Below, in pieces: positions 60,951 to 64,000 of a stretch of 64,000 bases of DNA. The notes under the pieces are model-generated. The model searched no databases and was not told where the DNA came from. It saw nothing but the letters and a program-made list of their open reading frames with translations. Origin of the DNA: Phycisphaeraceae bacterium (GTDB lineage Bacteria > Planctomycetota > Phycisphaerae > Phycisphaerales > UBA1924); assembly GCA_020639155.1 (NCBI GenBank), contig JACKHF010000001.1, positions 930,001 through 994,000 on the forward strand, written 5' to 3'. Positions within the stretch are counted from its first letter, which is position 1. Each line of letters opens with the position of its first letter. The position numbers and the translations under genes are program-made.

Positions 60951-61124
60951 CAGTACAGAAATGCTCGCAGCGACTCGGCCCGGATCAACCCTCTGGCCCT
61001 AGAAAGACACAATCAACGGCTGTCAGTTCCTGATTTTTTCGCATGGCATGGGGATTCCAGACGTCCCAAGCCCGGACATTTTCAGGTACGATGCAAAGCA
61101 AGCCACCAACACAAGGTTTTCCAC

Positions 61125-63602
61125 ATGACATCAACATATCGACGCTTCTGGCTGGGATTGTTGATCTGGAGCGTGATCGCGCTATTGACACACCGCGCCT
61201 GTGGACAGAGCGATGCGTATGCAAATCTTTTTGCGTTTGATCGCGATGTGCAAGCCCAAGCCGTACAGGACATCGTGGCTGATTGCGATGATTGTGTACC
61301 CAAACTCCTAAAGACCTGGAAGGAGACGGATCGACTGGATGTGAAGATCCATCTCGCGGACGCGCTCGAGCAGGTAGGGGCATCGTGTACAAGCTCACTC
61401 CTCGCGTTTCTCGAAGATGATTTAAGAATCTCACAGACCAGCGACGTTGATCTGATCGCACGTGTGCTGACCTCGTTCGGGCCAGACATACTGCCGCAGA
61501 TCAAAGAAGCAGTGTGCAGCACAGACTCGTTTTCGACAACACTTGATGTTGCCTTCGCTGTTGCACAGCAATGGGACATCGATCATGTCGGGTTCGCGCG
61601 GTGGGCTATCGAGAACACAACAGACAATGCAAAGTTCGACATCTGGCGCGGATGTATTCAAAACCTGCCACCTGAGGACTTTGTGCCACTGTTCGTTGAG
61701 TTGATCGATGATGGAATCTATCCCGGCACAGACTACTTTGACTGGTCATTTCCCGAGTTTTCAGATCGCGCAAAGCAGCTGTTTCCAGGGCTGTTTGCGC
61801 AATACCAATCAGATATTGTTCGACTCGTCTCAGAAGGAAGTGATACACAACGTCGGGTTGCGCTCGCTGCGTATGCAAGAAACGGGATGTACAACATCGA
61901 AGTAGACACGATGCTGCGCGAACGCACTGCCAACAAGGCGCTGCCCTGCGACAATCGCGTCTTTCTGCTTTGGTGCCTGCTGTGGCCCAGCGAGAACCAC
62001 GCCGACCTTGTAACGCTCATTGAGCAGTTGCTCGACGAATGTCCGGACAGCACGGCCGAGATGGTGCGTGGCCTTCCAGCAGACTCTGTCTCGCTCGAAC
62101 TGCTGCCGATGTTGATCAGAAGATGCCCTCTCAAATCAAGCAGTATTAATGACTATTACATCTCCGACACACTTCGTCTGCGCGGTCGTGACGCAGTTCC
62201 TGTGCTCTTTGAGGGCATGCGCTCAAACGACTCCGAGTATGCGACAAAGTGCGCCAGCGTGCTTGGCCAGATGTACTTTGATCAGCCGAATCCGCCAGCC
62301 GTGCCCAACCCTGACCCTGAGATTGTTGATGCGCTTCTTCAGATGCACCGCGACCCCGCGCTCAGAGACCTTGCGCTCATCGCAATGCAGAACAAGTCCC
62401 TGCTGTTGGCAAATCCACCGTTGCGCGAAGTTGTTCTGCCACTCATGTTCGATGGCTCGATACCAATGAACTCATCGCTGCTCAAGGAGATGTACCACAA
62501 GCGAATCAATCACGACACAGTGCTCGCGCACATGCGGGACAAATATCGAGGTATCGACCCAGCGAATCTGACGGGCGCAGATCGCCGGGAATACTTTGTG
62601 TACTTCCCTCATGCTGCAGCAGTGCCGGACCAAGAGCAGTTCATCGCCGATGCTCGCGCGTTGTGGCAGACAGCAAAGGAAGACCATGCAAAGCGTGCTG
62701 CACATCCGGACAATGTGAACGACCGCCCCGCGTTCGACTCACCCAGCGTGAGACTGACAAGGATCTTTGAGACACTGAAGCAGGTCCATGCACCGAGCGA
62801 AGATACCGTCAGACTGCTCCTTGATATGACAATCGAGTGGGAACGATGCCAACAGGCATCTGCTCGTGGAGAAACCTGCACGACGTTTTCTCTCAGTCCA
62901 AGCTTTCCCGAGCAGGTGCTTGCAACATACCTGAAGCACACACCTTCATACTGGCCGATGGTGCTCGATGCACTAAAGAACGAACGCTGGGCACTGGTCG
63001 CTGTGTTCCCGCATGATTCATTGGGCATCGGCCTGTTCCCTGATCTGGAAGGGCCCGAGCTTCCACCCGAACTCATGAACCAGTTCGCTGATGCGCTGCT
63101 GTCGTCGGCACCATCGTACGAAGAACCGGGCAGCAAATCTCATTTACGGTATGAGTTCGAATCAGATCTGATCCTCTATGTTGCAGCAATCAACTGCATC
63201 CACACTGACGATCCTCGCAAGCTGGCAAGACTCAGCGAGGCGATCGAGTTCGGACCGCAGCGCGTTGCAACGCTCGCGCTCAAACGCGTTGGCAATATAG
63301 ACAACCGCTCACCTGAAATGATCTCGGTTATCAGAAAGGGGCTGTCGCACGAGTGCTCGTCGATGCGGATCGCTGCGATACAAGCAGCGACAATGCTTGA
63401 TACAGAAGCAGCAGCGGAGTTTATCGAGCCGATCATCGAAGCGACGCTTGCGCCCGATGTCAGTGGCATCATCGTGATATCAGCACTCAGACTCTTCGAG
63501 AAACACAAGATTGACGATCCGCGTGTTCACGCATTTATTGATGAGTTGTACCGAAGAAACTCAGATCTTTTCTTTCATGTCCGCGTAACTCGCGTGAGAT
63601 AG
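61125..63602 (+). CDS. Large exported HEAT-like repeat protein
   Basis: The product has 825 residues. A signal peptide (FWLGLLIWSVIALLTHRACG) precedes alpha-helical repeats along nearly the whole length, e.g. DVKIHLADALEQVGASCTSS, RGRDAVPVLFEGMRSNDSEY, DPALRDLALIAMQNKSLLLA and SSMRIAAIQAATMLDTEAAA. The repeats are HEAT/PBS-lyase-like and imply protein binding in the periplasm. Many Cys pairs are present, consistent with export. ATG 61125 opens the signal peptide with AAGG ahead; a much longer in-frame extension overlapping the divergent gene was rejected. TTTTCCACA overlaps this start. Confidence 0.75.
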   Translation: MTSTYRRFWLGLLIWSVIALLTHRACGQSDAYANLFAFDRDVQAQAVQDIVADCDDCVPKLLKTWKETDRLDVKIHLADALEQVGASCTSSLLAFLEDDLRISQTSDVDLIARVLTSFGPDILPQIKEAVCSTDSFSTTLDVAFAVAQQWDIDHVGFARWAIENTTDNAKFDIWRGCIQNLPPEDFVPLFVELIDDGIYPGTDYFDWSFPEFSDRAKQLFPGLFAQYQSDIVRLVSEGSDTQRRVALAAYARNGMYNIEVDTMLRERTANKALPCDNRVFLLWCLLWPSENHADLVTLIEQLLDECPDSTAEMVRGLPADSVSLELLPMLIRRCPLKSSSINDYYISDTLRLRGRDAVPVLFEGMRSNDSEYATKCASVLGQMYFDQPNPPAVPNPDPEIVDALLQMHRDPALRDLALIAMQNKSLLLANPPLREVVLPLMFDGSIPMNSSLLKEMYHKRINHDTVLAHMRDKYRGIDPANLTGADRREYFVYFPHAAAVPDQEQFIADARALWQTAKEDHAKRAAHPDNVNDRPAFDSPSVRLTRIFETLKQVHAPSEDTVRLLLDMTIEWERCQQASARGETCTTFSLSPSFPEQVLATYLKHTPSYWPMVLDALKNERWALVAVFPHDSLGIGLFPDLEGPELPPELMNQFADALLSSAPSYEEPGSKSHLRYEFESDLILYVAAINCIHTDDPRKLARLSEAIEFGPQRVATLALKRVGNIDNRSPEMISVIRKGLSHECSSMRIAAIQAATMLDTEAAAEFIEPIIEATLAPDVSGIIVISALRLFEKHKIDDPRVHAFIDELYRRNSDLFFHVRVTRVR

Positions 63603-63604
63603 CC

Positions 63605-64000
63605 TCAACCCATCACATCGAAGCTGTTGATCCGATCAATCATCGCACGGAGCAGGCCGAACTTGTGCTTTGTGTGTGTGAAAACCAATCGTGGCAGATC
63701 CAGATGCACCTGCTCCTGCGGGAGCGCGTCCTGCTGGGTGATGGTGCCTTCCTCGATCAGCACACCAAACTCATCGGCCAGCGCGCTGATGTCCTGCTGC
63801 GACAGCTTGTGCTTGATGCGGATGACGAGCTGATCGCCGACGTATCGCGATGAGTGGTAGTTGCGGTAGAACCGCTGGATGTGGTCGCACGCGTCCTGCG
63901 CCGAGTGCGAGATGTGGTAGAGATGCAAGTCCTCTTTGCTGATGAATCCGCCATCGAGGAGCGCTGTGCGCACCCACGTGTCGAACTTCTCCCAGTAGGT
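63605..64000 (-). CDS. LOG family protein, C-terminal part (gene continues beyond the window)
   Basis: The frame runs off the right edge, so only the last 131 residues are visible. They start TYWEKFDTWVRTALLDGGF and continue ISKEDLHLYHISHSAQDACD and FYRNYHSSRYVGDQLVIRI, matching the C-terminal end of TIGR00730/LOG-type Rossmann proteins. The nucleotide-binding PGGxGTxxE motif lies outside the window. Family members split cytokinin- or AMP-like nucleoside monophosphates. It converges with the HEAT-type gene, 2 bp apart. Confidence 0.7.
   Translation of the reverse strand, partial: TYWEKFDTWVRTALLDGGFISKEDLHLYHISHSAQDACDHIQRFYRNYHSSRYVGDQLVIRIKHKLSQQDISALADEFGVLIEEGTITQQDALPQEQVHLDLPRLVFTHTKHKFGLLRAMIDRINSFDVMG

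Noticed and set aside
1..64000. CRISPR arrays, insertion sequences, prophage, rRNA
   Set aside because: No regularly spaced repeats, transposase, integrase, phage structural genes or rRNA segments were seen.

Overview
The window is a chromosomal stretch of a Gram-negative bacterium, most likely a planctomycete of the class Phycisphaerae. Three things support this. Five exported proteins carry paired Cys/Asp/Gly repeats of the type D-x-D-G-x-G-x-L-N-V-F-D-Y-I-C-F-G-N (the GC-type dockerin seen in Phycisphaerales). Four secreted paralogues end in a VPAPG or VPSPS, hydrophobic, Arg-rich PEP-CTERM-like tail. There are also lineage-typical membrane proteins with an N-terminal zinc ribbon. Lipid A genes (lpxD, lpxC, an LpxL-type acyltransferase) show an outer membrane. 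I see no phage, transposon, CRISPR array, rRNA or tRNA. Genes are dense on both strands, often convergent with only a few bases between them.

Layout. 1-8.5 kb: a gene fragment, a lamin-tail protein, a NuoE-like ferredoxin, mutY, the cyclic-di-AMP pair cdaA/ybbR, an acetyltransferase-like protein, a class IV aminotransferase and an exported AhpD-like protein. 8.9-16.4 kb: a GDP-mannose 3,5-epimerase-like enzyme, a structured leader in front of a dockerin protein, an MscS channel, a secreted M14 carboxypeptidase, an LpxL-like acyltransferase and a response regulator. 16.4-22.7 kb: nrfHA (ammonia-forming nitrite reductase), radA and small genes. 23-36.3 kb: two dockerin proteins, a bacillithiol-type deacetylase, zinc-ribbon membrane paralogues, glyA, an orphan binding lipoprotein, an HD-GYP protein and the PEP-CTERM-like cluster. 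36.6-43.2 kb: a large metalloprotease, two tandem membrane paralogues and a second M14 peptidase. 43.8-51 kb: secG-yicC, a probable small RNA, a PDZ protein, then skp-like, lpxD and lpxC. 51.4-64 kb: an HTH/membrane protein, a chimeric dockerin/beta-helix/transglutaminase-like protein, dnaX, a 5'-kinase/Thg1 pair, a YpdA-like reductase, a HEAT protein and a LOG protein fragment.

Most noteworthy. (1) dnaX looks split by a programmed -1 frameshift, with an SD-like stimulator, a G GGA AAA heptamer, a stop one codon later and a hairpin; it also lacks the usual Cys4 zinc module. (2) Immediately downstream sits a PNKP-type kinase overlapping a Thg1-like 3'-5' polymerase gene, a plausible RNA 5'-end repair unit. 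(3) A gene-free stretch at 45.6-45.8 kb folds into consecutive hairpins, one with a CCUCC loop, and ends in an intrinsic terminator. (4) In the tandem PEP-CTERM-like genes, the codons for the terminal Arg tail double as the Shine-Dalgarno of the next copy. (5) One protein combines an internal dockerin-like pair, a hexapeptide beta-helix and a transglutaminase-like domain. All functional statements are read from the sequence and from knowledge of families; no database search was run.
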